DNA from: Chionis minor
Taxonomy: Eukaryota > Chordata > Aves > Charadriiformes > Chionididae
Direction of reading: 5' to 3'
Assembly: GCA_013398295.1 (NCBI GenBank)
Contig: VZSF01001148.1
Span: 440,985-504,984, forward strand
DNA length: 64,000 nt
A model generated the notes under the pieces. That model searched no databases, was not told the origin of the DNA, and saw nothing but the letters and a program-made list of their open reading frames with translations. Shown in pieces: positions 41,586-53,900 of this stretch (positions are counted from its first letter, which is position 1; every line of letters begins with the position of its first letter). A program made the position numbers and the translations under genes.

Positions 41586-42670
41586 GTAAGACAACAGTTG
41601 AATAGTGCTTCGGCATCATTACTAGTAGTTTTTATTTCTTTATAATGCTTACCTGAAGTTGTTTGGTTTATGTTAAAATCAGTGTCTGGTGTTTTTAACA
41701 TATGAATTAATAGTAACTCATAACAAGTTAGAACCAAGGGGAGTCTGAACCTTACTTTGCAGACAGATGAAACAAAACCAGTATCCAAGTGTTTAGTTTT
41801 GTCTTTAAACTGTTTTCACAGAGAAGCTTTTGCAACTTAAAAAGACTGGACATTTAGACAGGTATCATGCTGCCTGCCCTTCAAAGGGGCAGCCAGGCAG
41901 TAAGCAGAGCCACCAGCTGAGTCTCTCCAATGGTGAAAGAAAAATATTACAGAGAAACTCTTAACAGAAAGTAGCTTGTTTTATTTTCTACTTAGTGTTC
42001 TTGCCAGTTCATAGGGGAATATTACAAGGTTCTTAAAAGTACTTGATTTCAATCTTCCAGTCTTCTATCCACCACCTGTTCTTCCTCCTCTCCAGCCATT
42101 CTCACTGCCCGGAAAATGAGCGGGAGGTGTTAGTGTGTCTTACAGGAAGAGCAAAAGGAAGTTGAGTACTGAGAGGATGTTGCTAGGCCTGAGGATTTGG
42201 AGTCCATTCCAAAATTTCTATTTGAAGAACAACTGCTGGGAAGTCTTGCAAGAAAATTCTGTGCCTAAGGGAAACAAAGCTTTGGATTCAGTCACTGTTT
42301 TAATTCACATAGTATTAAGTATAAGACTAGAAATTTCTCCTGACGTGTGTGCAGTATACTTGAAATGGAAATACAGATGTATGATATGAGAAGTTCAAAT
42401 ACTTTTTCTATATTATCCTAGAGATGAACATCACTTAAGGTGATACTTTGCAGTCCTGCTGAGTTGCAACAAAGTTCTGTTACTTTTATGAGGGTTAAAA
42501 ATAGGCTTATATAAAATAGAATGGGTTTTGGTTGATGTGTTAAAAATAAAATAGTACAGCTGTACGTATTTGATGGTGCCCTGAAAGGGGAATGAACAAC
42601 TTTGGTTTAATCCGAGGTGGTATTCAAGGTTAAGGTATCAAACAAAATTTCTCTCTTTTTTTCTTTTCAG
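41586..42670 (+). other. SPIRE1: SPIRE1 intron (1085 bp)
   Basis: This short intron runs from GTAAGA to a strong polypyrimidine acceptor (TCTCTTTTTTTCTTTTCAG). No repeats or other features were recognised. Confidence 0.93.
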
Positions 42671-42835
42671 GCTCGTTTTTGGGTACAAGTGATGCGAGAT
42701 CTACGGAATGGTGTTAAACTTAAGAAAGTTCAAGAGCGTCAGTACAACCCGCTCCCAATCGAATATCAGCTCACACCCTATGAAATGCTGATGGATGATA
42801 TTAGATCCAAACGCTATACCTTAAGGAAGGTCATG
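42671..42835 (+). CDS. SPIRE1: SPIRE1 exon: WH2 motifs A and B
   Basis: This 165-nt exon (55 codons, phase 0 both ends) starts [20 protein letters not shown] and ends YTLRKVM before the strong donor GTAAGT. It encodes the first two WASP-homology-2 actin-monomer-binding motifs. WH2-A is the amphipathic helix [13 protein letters not shown] followed by the LKKV core (residues 17-20). WH2-B is the helix [13 protein letters not shown] followed by LRKV (residues 51-54). The linker between them, [14 protein letters not shown], is the conserved Spire linker. Each WH2 helix binds the barbed-end cleft of G-actin, and the array lines up monomers to seed a filament. All key hydrophobic and basic positions are present, so actin binding should be intact. 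Confidence 0.98.
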
Positions 42836-45800
42836 GTAAGTCAAGAGAATCATTTGAATTTATCAAATCTGAAATGTTCTTTTCCTTTTTTGTCTTCTTC
42901 TTTGCTTCTCTTTTTTTCTGAGAACCTTGAAATTATGATTTCATGTAGATGTTAGTGCTCATGGTTTTTATATGGCATTTTAAATTTACATAGTACACTG
43001 AGGGGAAAATCATGAAACCAACAAATGTTGTGTATTTTGTTTTCCATATGGCAGTCATTTAAAATTCTGATGGGCATACCTACATATCATATGCTTGAAC
43101 AAATGACTTGTGTTGGGGTTCTGATAACTGTAAGAGTCATATCTGAAGTCCTGACACATCTTCCACTGAGAGACTGGTTTATGCTTTTCTTATTGGGGAG
43201 AACATTTATCTTGAGTTAAAACATAATTTTGGGAACTCCAGATGTGAAGTGCTACCATGTTACATGAGTGATACTGTGACAGGAAAAGAAAACCTATGGT
43301 GGCTGAAAACTTGTATTACCTACTACCTATATTACAGTGTTTCAAAACTTATGTTACCATGATCTGTTATGAGTTTTCAAGGAATACTCTATGTAAATAA
43401 TTTTAAGTCATCAATCTGTAGAAGCTGGGCTTTATTATTTTCAGCATATCCTATTGCTCCTTTCAAGTCAAGTCAACATGCCAAAGCAAGGTGACAAGTG
43501 TTGATGGGTCTCCTCCTCCGAGATACTCATAAAGGATGGATGTAAGATTGGCTTGAGGCACTCTTTTTATCATAACCCATTTGATATTTACTGGTGTCTC
43601 CCTGTTCTTTCTTCCCTTTTGGTTTATATTGTGTTCAACATTAAGATGTTCTTCCTGATAAGCTAGCAACTGCTCTAAAGGGCTCCTTATTCCTTGTAGG
43701 ACATTTTAAACCCCTTTGTCAGAGGGATGTATTTGGTCAGTGTTAATATTTATACCTTGCTTTATTTATCTTTGCCTGTTATTAGTTACGGTGGGAGCAT
43801 TGTCTTTGAATATTCAGTGTTCAAATGTATTTGCTTTCCTGACAAGACCTCACACAACCTTTGTTAGTGAGAAAGCTGTGATTCCACCAGAAAAATTCAG
43901 AGATGGGGGTGGGGAGGAGACGAGCTAGGCAGAAAGGGTGTAGTTTGTTCTCTCAGAGATCATTAAAAAAAATAACAAAGGAGAAAAAAAATTTGAACAA
44001 CTACATGGGGAAAAACTAAGTGAGTTCTGTTGCAAATATAAATGCCTTTTATGTATGAGCTGAAAGTACTTTCCTAATCAAGATCTGGATTTAGACTATC
44101 AGACTGTATTTATTTTCTGCAGCAGATGTCACTTAAATGTTAAATCAATAGGGGTAAAATATATACCCAGGTAATGATGTTAACTGTCTTTCTGCTAACA
44201 ATTCAGAGAGCTGTGCTGAGTGTTCCTACTACCCACTGCGAAAGAGGAACAGTCCCCTCAGGACGTTGATTACTGTATGCAATCAGGATAGTAGTTTTGT
44301 TTGAATGGGAACCCCCGGGTCACCTCATTTTGCTTTTGCCAGCCTAGCCTTTAATTCATCTTCTGCTGAGCAAGCTCCTGCCTCTTCAGAAGAGATTTTC
44401 TTCATTATATGGTCGGTCTTGGAGGCACAGCTGGTCCTCTGCTCATCCAGACTCTCGCTGTATACGAAATCCCTGCGAGCATCTATTTTTAATCCTGCTA
44501 TCTCGTTTAGTAGGTAGATTGTCCAAAGTCACCTCTGGGCGTAAACGTGAATTGGGATTACAATCAGCTGCAGGTACAGTACCTGTAGTGCTGTCTGTGA
44601 TGCAATTACTGGCTTAGTCTGACAGCTGCTAATGACATTGTGTTAGAAAAATAACTTCTTTGTTATTAGAAACCTTAAATTCAGTAACTTGGATTCTGCT
44701 GCAGGGTCTGCTTGAAGAACGTGCAAAAGCACGCACAATAATAACAGTGCAGCCTGACATGAAATGTGTGGAGCCTGAAGGATTCATATAGAATTACAAG
44801 TTCAGTTAGATCACATAAGTACAGCATCTTTTAGCTGACCGTCACGGGTCAAAGCTGATTATACGTATTCCCATCAGAGAAAACTGTCATGGTTCTTGAG
44901 AAGAGGAGAAAAGGACAAGAGTACTAAACCTGAATTTTAAGGCAGCCTGGGAAAGATGGATTATGTTTATGAACAAATTTTCCTATTAAGTGCATTACTT
45001 GGGAACTATTTTGGTGTTTCAGACTATCAAAAGTGTTGAGTTAAGAGATGCCAGTAACTGGAGCTGTCTGTTTTTGGCCGTCTTCTGTCACAGTTAAAAT
45101 ATTCAAAATGTTTTGAAGATGTAAAATGTCAAATTCTGACCTTTTTGTAAGTAACTGGTTTCATTAGTTTCAGTGACTTTGGCGTTTCTATTTCGGTACG
45201 TATGAAAATAATTTCAAATTTTTCCTCTCTCTATCCCAATGGGAGAGTCCTTGTTTCTGTGGTTGTTGTGGGAACAAGATAACTTTCATCCTAGCACTTT
45301 GTAATCTTTAGATGTCTACCTGGGGAGATTTAATAGCATTTTTCTCCTATGGAGCACTCACTCCCAGGAAGTTAAAAATTGTGGACATTGGTAGAGTCAA
45401 CAATTGGAAACAGGGAAATTTAAGGATTAAATTACTCTTACAGGCTTAATTTTTCTTTATTATGCATGTGCGTTAAGCTACAGCTTTTAATTCCACATTG
45501 ATTCACAATTAGCTCTCCTTCCTGGCCACCTGCCCCATGTTGAGATGTGCATCGTTCAGTGTAGTTCTTGAGCACTGCTTATTGAATTCTTACGTTTCTT
45601 TGTCAGTGCATGGCTGTTGGGTACCTTTGACGTAGCATCCAAACTCAGCATTACATTGTGTAACTCTTCAGTTCTTCATAGGTAACGGTGCTCTCGTCTT
45701 CACATTCGAGCTCTTTGCAAATACCTGTCATGCCGTGGTATTAGCTTGGCCATATTGCAAAAGGGCATATAGATCAAAACTACTATTATAAAAAAACATC

Positions 45801-45924
45801 CAGTGATTCAAATGTCTAATCTGAGAATCTTGTGGCATGGCTGTTTGGGTATTTTTAACAAAAAAACTGTTTATTTCTTCACGGTATTTAGCACCTTACA
45901 GTATTTACATTAATTGCAGTCACA

Positions 45925-46510
45925 GCTGTGCACGGACAGTGTTTTCATAAGCGAGATTTCAGGTGTTTTGAGTTGGACGTAGAGAATGTGAGACTTCGAC
46001 CAGTTTGTACAGCTAAAGCCTGTCGTTCTCTTGTGCACAGGTCTGCTGTAGTTTTAGCGAGTGGTATTCGGCTGCCTGAAGCTGGGAACTGTCCTTTTTC
46101 AGTTCCTGCCTTCGTCACACGTTTCTGCAGAGGTTTAGGAGTCCTTCTAGGTAGAGCAGAGTAGGGATGCTTTAGGGGTATTCAGAGGAGGAGGGACTCT
46201 GCGTGAGTGCTACGGTTATCAGGCGGTATCATAAACTCCCATCTAGAGTAGATGCGCAGGAACAGCCGCGTGAATACGGTGGCTTGTGATGTGAAGGACC
46301 ACAGCGCTTCATTCTCGGGCGCCGCTGCTTGAGCTCGCTGCGTGGGGTCAGACGCGAGCTGTGTAACGACCGCGTGGACAAGAGCGCTGTGCTGTGTGCG
46401 TAACGAGAGATGGCAAATATACATCTGCTTACAATACTTTAATTTGCAGCCGCACTTTATCACGAGCCGTTCTGGAAATGGTGTAGCGTGCCCCCTCTCT
46501 CTTGTTTCGG
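45925..46510. promoter_or_regulatory. Intronic CpG-rich island (candidate)
   Basis: By hand count about 26 CpG dinucleotides fall in the 310 bases 46201-46510, with further CpGs scattered from 45930, whereas the surrounding intron is strongly CpG-poor. The stretch includes CGGGCGCCGC, GACGCGAG and CGACCGCG. High CpG density inside an intron suggests a region that is unmethylated in the germ line, for example an alternative promoter, an enhancer or a recently arrived sequence. I see no clear coding exon, TATA box or element termini, so its function is open. Confidence 0.45.
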
Positions 46511-46904
46511 TGTTCATGCAATGTAATTTTAAATGAAAATTTCCAGATAGTACAAAACAATACCAGTTTCCCCATTGTCTGTTATTTAGAGACAGCACTC
46601 CCCTACTTAATGGTGTCACCTGTTATAGCGAGACGAATAAATAGCTGAGACAATTCAGTGTCAGCGACGAGTGATGCATTTTTTGTGAAAGTCATTTGCA
46701 ATATACTGCTTGTTTGGGATCACCATTTTTAAAGCTGGGACTTCAGCCAAAGGTTACTAGGTACCATTTGCAGTTATTTATTTTTTTTAAGTGCAAATCC
46801 ATATTTATATATTAAAATGTGATGGTAGCAGATTATGAGTGAGTAGGTGATTACATGATAATTTTTCTGTGCTTTAGCTGTTTAGATCTCTAAATTTCTG
46901 GTTG

Positions 46905-47246
46905 GATCACTCTCTACAACTACCTGAAAGGAGGTTATAGTGAGGTGGGGGTCAATCTCTACTCCCAAGTAACAAGCGATAGGACAAGAGGAAATGGCCT
47001 CAAGTTGTGCCAGGGGAGGTTTAGTTTGGATATTAGGAAAAACTTCTTTACCGAAAGGGTTATCAAGCACTGGAACAGGCTGCCCTTTGAAGTGGTGGAA
47101 TCGCCATCCCTGGAGGTATTTAGAAGACGGGTAGACGTGGTGTTGAGGGACATGGTTTAGGGGTGGTTTTGGCAGTGTAGGTTTATGGTTGGACTCAATG
47201 ATCTTGAAGGTCTCTTCCAACCCAAGTGATTCTATGATTCTATGAT
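46905..47246 (+). mobile_element. CR1 LINE 3' fragment
   Basis: A plus-strand, 5'-truncated CR1 whose translation includes [20 protein letters not shown] and [20 protein letters not shown]. The 3' UTR reads TTGGACTCAATGATCTTGAA and it ends in intact octamers (GATTCTATGATTCTATGA). It is nearly identical over shared length to the copy at 48364-48817, so both belong to the same, relatively young subfamily. Confidence 0.95.
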
Positions 47247-48363
47247 TTTTATAATCATTAGTTATATTTTCCCCACACATGAAGACTTAAGATAGTTTTA
47301 CAGTGTTTTGAGGTATTTATTTAAACACTAGTTTGCAGATGGGGCCAATCTGGTATGTGGGAGCGGAAAAAAAAGATAATTTTATTGGTTCCTTTTTTTT
47401 TCCCCCTGCTTATCTTGTGGCTGCATCTGTGCAATATAAGTCTGATTTAGACTTTAATCAAGAGCCATGAATTTTAATTAATTAAAAGTAGAAGATGCAT
47501 GTGAAATTGCTTATTACAGAGAGAGTTATTTTGAGAAAAGAAATAGATCTAGTGTGGACAGAGAGGATAAAAGCTTCCCTTCAGTGTCCTTCCTGTCAGC
47601 GCCTTGTTTGGGAACCAAGTATGAGACGGTAGGTTCTGCCACCGGTGCTCTTGCTCTTGGCTTGTTGTCTGCAAAACATCCCCTTGCTTTGCCACCAGCT
47701 CCCTGTGTATCCGTTGGAAAATCACTTAAGCAAACCTTAAGTTTCTCCCTTTCCAATCAAATGGGAATGCTGATACTAATTATACCCTGGTGGCATTAAG
47801 TTAGGGCGCAGAGTGCCCTGAGGTGGAAGGCTCAGAGCCATGTATTATTTATTTCCTATTACCATGCAGAGAGAGGGTTGTTCCCCAAGGCTGGAACGGA
47901 GAATATCAGTTTACAAAATGGCTGTTCTGATGGTAATAACTCTCAACTTCAGCTATCAACTCTGACATCTGATGAACAGTAACTCAGGGAAGAGAGACTT
48001 CTCATGTCATTGACAATCCTGCAAAGCACACTGGCCTCAAAAAATTTCTCACTCTTTTAAACAGAAGAAATCAATCTCACCACTGAAAATAATATTCTCC
48101 TCATCATAAAATGTCAAATCAACGTTTAATATAAACCTTTTCAATTTTAATTTTTCTGCGCTATTTTTAGGAAGGCGATGCGTGTTGCAGAGTTTAGCAG
48201 CTTGGGATTCTCTGCCAAGCCGTATGAAATTCCCTCTGAGGGGGGTGGGTAGGGGGAACAAATAGAATTTGGACCATGTCTGGGGTAGGATACCTCCAGA
48301 AGGAGTCCCTGGGAAAGCAATTAAATGTTCCCCAGGAGGGACTCTGCATCCCCTCCCTTATCA

Positions 48364-48817
48364 GGGAAGAGAAGGGCAACGAAGCTGGTGAGGGGTCTAG
48401 AGAACAAGTCTTACAAGGAGCGGCTGAGAGAGCTGGGATTGTTTAGCCTGGGGAAGAGAAGGCTGAGGGCAGACCTTATCATTCTCTACAACTACCTGAA
48501 AGGAGGTTATAGCGAGGTGGGGGTTGATCTCTTCTCCCAAGTAACAAGCGATAGGACAAGAGGAAATGGCCTCAAGTTGTGCCAGGGGAGGTTTAGATTG
48601 GATATTAGGAAAAACTTCTTTACCGAAAGGGTTATCAAGCACTGGAACAGGCTGCCCAGGGAAGTGGTGGAATGACCGTCCCTGGAGGTATTTCAAAGAC
48701 GGGTAGACGTGGTGCTGAGGGACATGGTTTAGGGGTGGTTTGGGCAGTGTAGGTTTATGGTTGGACTCGATGATCTTGAAGGTCTCTTCCAACCCAAGTG
48801 ATTCTATGGTTCTATGA
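48364..48817 (+). mobile_element. CR1 LINE 3' fragment
   Basis: A plus-strand CR1 of the same subfamily as 46905-47246, but reaching about 110 bp further 5'. It encodes [20 protein letters not shown], then [20 protein letters not shown] and [12 protein letters not shown], where a TGA (48673-48675) interrupts the frame. It ends with TTCTATGGTTCTATGA. The flanks differ from those of the other copy, which indicates two independent insertions. Confidence 0.95.
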
Positions 48818-50377
48818 AGGGATGAATCCTCTGGGATGCTGTCGCTCTGCCTCAGCCTGGAAACGGGACATGTCTGAGCTGAGCAGGGCTTATAGGGAAG
48901 CTGCATGGCATTACTAAGTTCAATTCAGGTGACCTTAATGGGCATTTCAACCGGTTTTTTTGAATGCAGCATTCCTTCTGGTTAGCAAAGGTCCATGTGA
49001 TTTGACAAACCAGAGCTGTGTCTTTATGTTTTATGGCTACAGAGCTTGTATGAACAGAGCCTCCCAAAGAAAAATGAGCCAGCTGACCCTTAAAAAAAAA
49101 AGAAGGAAAAAAAAAAAGCTAAAATTTGGGACATTTGGTCTAAGAAATACAGTGTCATGGGAGTTCCTGTCAAATTGGTGGACAGGGCTGGTAGCCAGCT
49201 ACTGTCTAGTAGTAGAAAGTACCAGAAGGATGTACGGCACAGGATGCTCTCTCATCCCTGACAATGTGTTTGGGCACTGTGCTGTATGAAGACGGAACCT
49301 GACAGGTGGATTTTTTTAAAGAAAATCCATACACTTATTCCCAGCTTACAATTTATAAATTCTTCAGATGACAGGAAAACTTCTCTTGCCTTCCTTTATA
49401 TCCTGTACATATAGTGTATTGCTGATTTTTTCCTGTGATGTCTTGTATACGGTCCTATGTCTAAATGAGCTATCAGAGAAAAAAATGTCTGTGTCTGGAG
49501 AAAACCAACCAACCAAGCAACCCTCACCCAGCCCCTTTTCTATAGAAATACATGATTTAAAGCAAGGAAATGCTCTTCCTTTACTTCCAATGGCATGTGA
49601 GGGCATTCTAGTGATTTACTTTCTAGACGTACTACCAGACTTGGTTTTACACTTGAGTAACCTTTAAAGAGCAGGGGAAGATGTAGCTATGAAATCATGC
49701 TCAGGGCTTCCCTCTCCTTCTGCTGGGATTTACACACAAAGGCACCTCTTCAAGGCCAGAGCAGCAGAGGCAGGTGGTAAAGACAAAAAACCAAGGGGAA
49801 CATATTTTTTCATCCGCTGCTACAAGCAAATCATTGGTGATTGTGCCAGATCTAGCTTTGCTTTCACGTCAGCGCTTGGGAGGTGGTAAGGAGATCAAGA
49901 AAACCGGGGCCTTAAAGAGCATCCGTATTTTCTCAGAAGCTGACAACAGAGCATTAGACACTGTGTAATGGTTGGCAGCTAGACATGGTTCAAATAGTTG
50001 TTCTTAAAAATGGTGTTGGCACTTTTTCCTCCAAGCAAGATACAGGCTTCATCTGCATTCTCCCATAGCCACGATCGCAGTCTTGACATTTGATTTCCTC
50101 ATTTCAGAATCCTGAGTATTGCTGATTAAAGCTGCTGCAGCTGTGGTTATTCTGCAGCTATCTGCAAAGCTGAAAAGCTCTTATCTACGTTTTTGCTTGC
50201 CTGTGCTGTGCGTACGGATTGTTCCTCTGCTCAGGACTGGTGGGGTTTTACGTCTGGTGCAGGTGTCAGAACACTGTGACCTCTGCGAGGCTTGTTGTGG
50301 GTTTTCGATTGATATCATCATCTGCATGAATATGAATGCAAAACATGGAAATATGTATTCCACTTTCTTCCTTCCAG

Positions 50378-50464
50378 GTCAACGGAGACATTCCGCCTCG
50401 ATTAAAAAAGAGTGCCCATGAAATAATCCTGGATTTCATCCGATCACGACCTCCATTAAATCCC
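50378..50464 (+). CDS. SPIRE1: SPIRE1 exon: start of WH2 motif C
   Basis: This 87-nt exon (29 codons, phase 0 both ends) encodes [20 protein letters not shown] followed by IRSRPPLNP. The acceptor is TTCCTTCCAG and the donor [17 protein letters not shown] completes the segment after WH2-[20 protein letters not shown] is the helix and start of WH2-C, whose basic core (ARKLKP) is in the next exon, so an intron splits this motif. In Spire, WH2-C and the linker that follows it are particularly important for nucleation. The sequence is essentially the same as the mammalian one. Confidence 0.97.
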
Positions 50465-50850
50465 GTACGTAATCCAGTGGGCTTTGTTGCTAACAAAAAT
50501 GTGGCTTTTTAAGGCATGTTTGTGTCAGGGAATGTGTTAAATATTACGTTTTCTGACATGGTCTTTCAAAAATACAGTCTTATGTATATAGAATGTGGTC
50601 TGTCAATGAACAGCGTGTAATACCTTGCACCTACCGATGAATAGCTGTGACTACGAGCAGCCCTTTATCTCTGGTAAATCATAATTAATTGGGGGAAAAT
50701 ATAATCTTCTTTCCAATTTATGAGTTTTACAGCTGAGTGCATGTAAAATCATATCACAACATTCCACATTTTTTTACCAAAAAAAAAGTGTGAAAACTAC
50801 TTTCAGTGAAGCACTGTTTTATGTAAATAAGATTATCTTTATATCCTGAG
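50465..50850 (+). other. SPIRE1: SPIRE1 intron (386 bp)
   Basis: This is the shortest intron in the window. It begins GTACGT and ends with an unusually weak acceptor, TTATCTTTATATCCTGAG, with little pyrimidine run and GAG instead of CAG. A more canonical CTACTTTCAG lies 44 bases upstream (50797-50806). Confidence 0.9.
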
Positions 50851-50980
50851 GCCTCGGCAAGAAAACTGAAACCAACCCCACCACGGCCACGCAGCCTTCA
50901 TGAAAGGATACTGGAGGAAATCAAGGCAGAGAGGAAGTTACGTCCAGTCTCACCTGATGAGATAAGGCGTAGCAGGCTGG
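50851..50980 (+). CDS. SPIRE1: SPIRE1 exon: WH2-C core and WH2-D
   Basis: This 130-nt exon enters in phase 0 and leaves after the first base of a codon. It encodes [20 protein letters not shown] followed by [20 protein letters not shown] and SRL, then the first G of a split codon. ARKLKP completes WH2-C, PTPPRPRS is the proline-rich linker 3, and [20 protein letters not shown] is WH2-D with its KLRPV core. The first residue is Ala where mammals, as I recall, have Val. The split codon is completed either by the 42-nt exon at 54811 (GCA, Ala) or by the exon at 61905 (GAT, Asp), so both splice forms remain in frame. Donor GTAAGC. Confidence 0.96.
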
Positions 50981-53900
50981 GTAAGCACATGCCTAGTTTT
51001 TACCTGCAATATCCACAGAAAACTTCCCACATAAGATGCAGCAATATTTGTGATGTGTGTGCAGGTGTCACTGAGGACAAAATTGCTGTCATCCATTCAG
51101 AAGGAGAAAGAACCTACAGGCTTTGCTAGGGCTATGCAGTCTCTGTGCTAAGTTATTTTTAAAAATAAGATATTTCAGCTTCATTTGCTTCATGTTTTTA
51201 ATCTAAGTAGTAGATAAATTTAATGGCATTATATTGCTTGTCGCACGTGACAGTTAATGTTAGATTTGCTCAGAATGGAGTGGATATTGCTTCTCGCCAG
51301 TGCCTTTACAGATCTGCAAGAATTCTTTATGTGTCTGTTTTTAATTAATTTTATTCTCTTGTTTCCCATCACTAGCAATTATCAATTTCCTTATTTTAGA
51401 TTAAAATCTGCTTTTATTTTATTTGCTGAACCTATTGCTTCTATTTTGAATCTAAACATTTGCTTCATTTTTTTAAGTTATGGAACATGTGGTTTTATAT
51501 CTTTTCAGTGGGCAGCTAATTCAGACTTGCACTGCAAAGCATTTCATTTCTCCAGTGTATATTCAGCAACCCACAATGAAATTGTACTAATACTATGCTT
51601 TCCCACAGTCACCCATTTGCACTAGTTCAATGGTTCTGATGACAAAAGCATGACAAATACAGTCTTATATTGTGACTTAAATTTCTTCAAGAGCATGGTG
51701 TTTATCTGTATGAGAAAAACAGAGCTAGCTGGATTTTTGAAGGGCAAATGTGGCATCTTATGGCTGAAAAGCATGAAATAATCCACATACCTACTCTCCG
51801 CCGCTGCTTTTTGCAAAATATTTGTGCTTGCCACCTGTGCTTAAAGGCAGTGGTCCAGATTCAAGTGGGTTGTGACAACCCATTGTCTGCAGAGCAAAAC
51901 AATTTCATCAGTCTTGCTTTGTTGCATTGTTTTTGAAGTGCTTGGTACAGTTTGGTGAATGCTTGGGTACGTTTTTAAAAGCATGGTGTTTCGAATATTA
52001 TGTCTTTGGGCCTTCCAGTTTCTGTGTTTCATTTATGCTTGCTGTATCGGTTAATGTTTCTAATAGGCCTAGACATTTTTCCAAATGTGGGAAGCTTGTA
52101 AAAATATGGAACAATTCCTTCCTTTTCTTTCAGATGTTCAGTTTCAGTGTTTTAGGTGTTCTTCCTCTGGGAACTATCATGTCCTCTCAGGGGCAGCAAA
52201 TTTGATTGAATAGATCTTCACAGTTTCTAACTGATACGAATGACATCAAATTCATTTTGTAAACAGTTTCTAAAAACAGTGTTATATTTTGGAGTATTAC
52301 TGGTTGGGACTTCCTGAGCTGATTTCACGGCTTGCCTTCCAATGAGGGATACCTGTCTTCCACCAATTCTTCATTTTTTGTTAAAGAACTAAATTTTTGA
52401 GTTTTGGAACTGTGGTAATTCCATTTCAGTCCAGTGAATTGTTTGGATTAAATGCCTTATTACTGGAAGTGTAAAAGGGGATGCATGCAAGTTTTATTTC
52501 CCAAGTGTTTATTTGCTGCTGGCATGAAGAAGAAAAAAGACCAGGGGGCTTGAAGATAATTTTTTCTTATGTTGAAATATGAGGCTTTGTTCTTTCTCAC
52601 ATTGAAATCACTGTTATGTCCAAAGCTCATTTTAGAATAAAATGTATTTCTGCAGAATTGGGAATGGAGTCATAGAATCATAGAATAGTTTGGGTTGGAA
52701 GGGACCTTTAAAGGTCATCCAGTCCAACCCCCTGCAATGAGCAGCGACAACTTCAACTACATCAGGTTGCTCAGAGCCCCGTCCAACCTGACCTTGAACA
52801 GTTCCAGGGATGGGACATCTACCACCTCTCTGGGCAACCTGTGCCAGTGTTTCACCACCCTCATTGTAAAGAATTTCTTCCTTGTATCTAGTATAAATCT
52901 TCCCTCTTTTAGTTTAAAACTATTACCCCTTGTCCTAGCACAACAGGAGCTGCTAAAAAATTTGTATGTACAAATAGAACTGCCACACAGTTCTGATGAC
53001 CACTGAGTATAATTTAATGTAACAGCACGTAAGGCAATGAGGTTTAAGGATTATAAATCTAAATAGAAACACCATGTGGGGACACTTGGCCCATCTGGAC
53101 AGAAATATTTCTTGCTATTAAAAAGAAAAAAAAAAGAAAAAAAAGTGTTAGAGTGAAATATTTGGGAGTATAAGGTACATCGCACGTGCCCCAGAGTTGT
53201 TGCTGGGTTTATAGCAGTCAAGCACACAACTACACTTGACTGTTGGGGTGAGGGGGGCTGTACCCTTGCAGTTCCTCCTCTGCGAGACGTTTCCCCAGCA
53301 GCCGCAGGCTGTGTCCCTCTGCTCTGCACAACACATCTTACCGGCGAGGTCTTCCCTACCCTGAGCTGCCACTGGGAAAAGCCCTCTCAATCCAAAACTT
53401 CTTCGGAAATGTTAATTTAACCTTGGTAGCTGTTCTCACAAGGGGAGAGATGTGAGTTAGAGGAATTGGAGTGAGCTTTCAAATGACCCTATAAAATCAT
53501 CAGAATAAGCTATGGAGACATACACAGCCTTGAGGTACGCGTCCTTTTAATTACAAGCACGGATTTGCGACTCAAGCAAGTTCAGCTAATGGAGCTTGGA
53601 GAAGACTTTGTTTCATGTGCATGTTTTATCAGCCTGCAGTTAGGACTCAGCATTAGGTGATAATCACCCTTGTGCTTGAAAATGTGTTTGCTTTTATGCT
53701 AAGTTTGGAGAGGGGTTTAGATACTGTTTCTGTAGCTGTTATCTGTGGCTGATGTTACCTAGTTAATGAACTACAGGAAAAATACCCTGGCTCCCAAATT
53801 TGGCTCCGAGTCAGCCACCTCCTGCATTTAACGCATAGATTTATTCTCATAAGCAAAACTTGTCCCAGCACAACCTTTCTTTAAACATCTTTTAGTGCAG

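Larger units (their letters stand above)
42836..50377 (+). other. SPIRE1: SPIRE1 intron (about 7.5 kb)
   Basis: This intron lies between donor GTAAGT and acceptor CTTTCTTCCTTCCAG. It holds a CpG-rich island at about 45925-46510 and two closely related plus-strand CR1 copies (46905-47246 and 48364-48817). It also contains an A-rich tract at 49091-49118. Elsewhere the sequence is AT-rich with no recognised gene. Confidence 0.9.

Noticed and set aside
46182..46619. Minus-strand frame of 145 codons across the CpG island
   Set aside because: High CpG content lowers stop-codon density; the translation has no recognisable features, and a plus-strand frame exists too.
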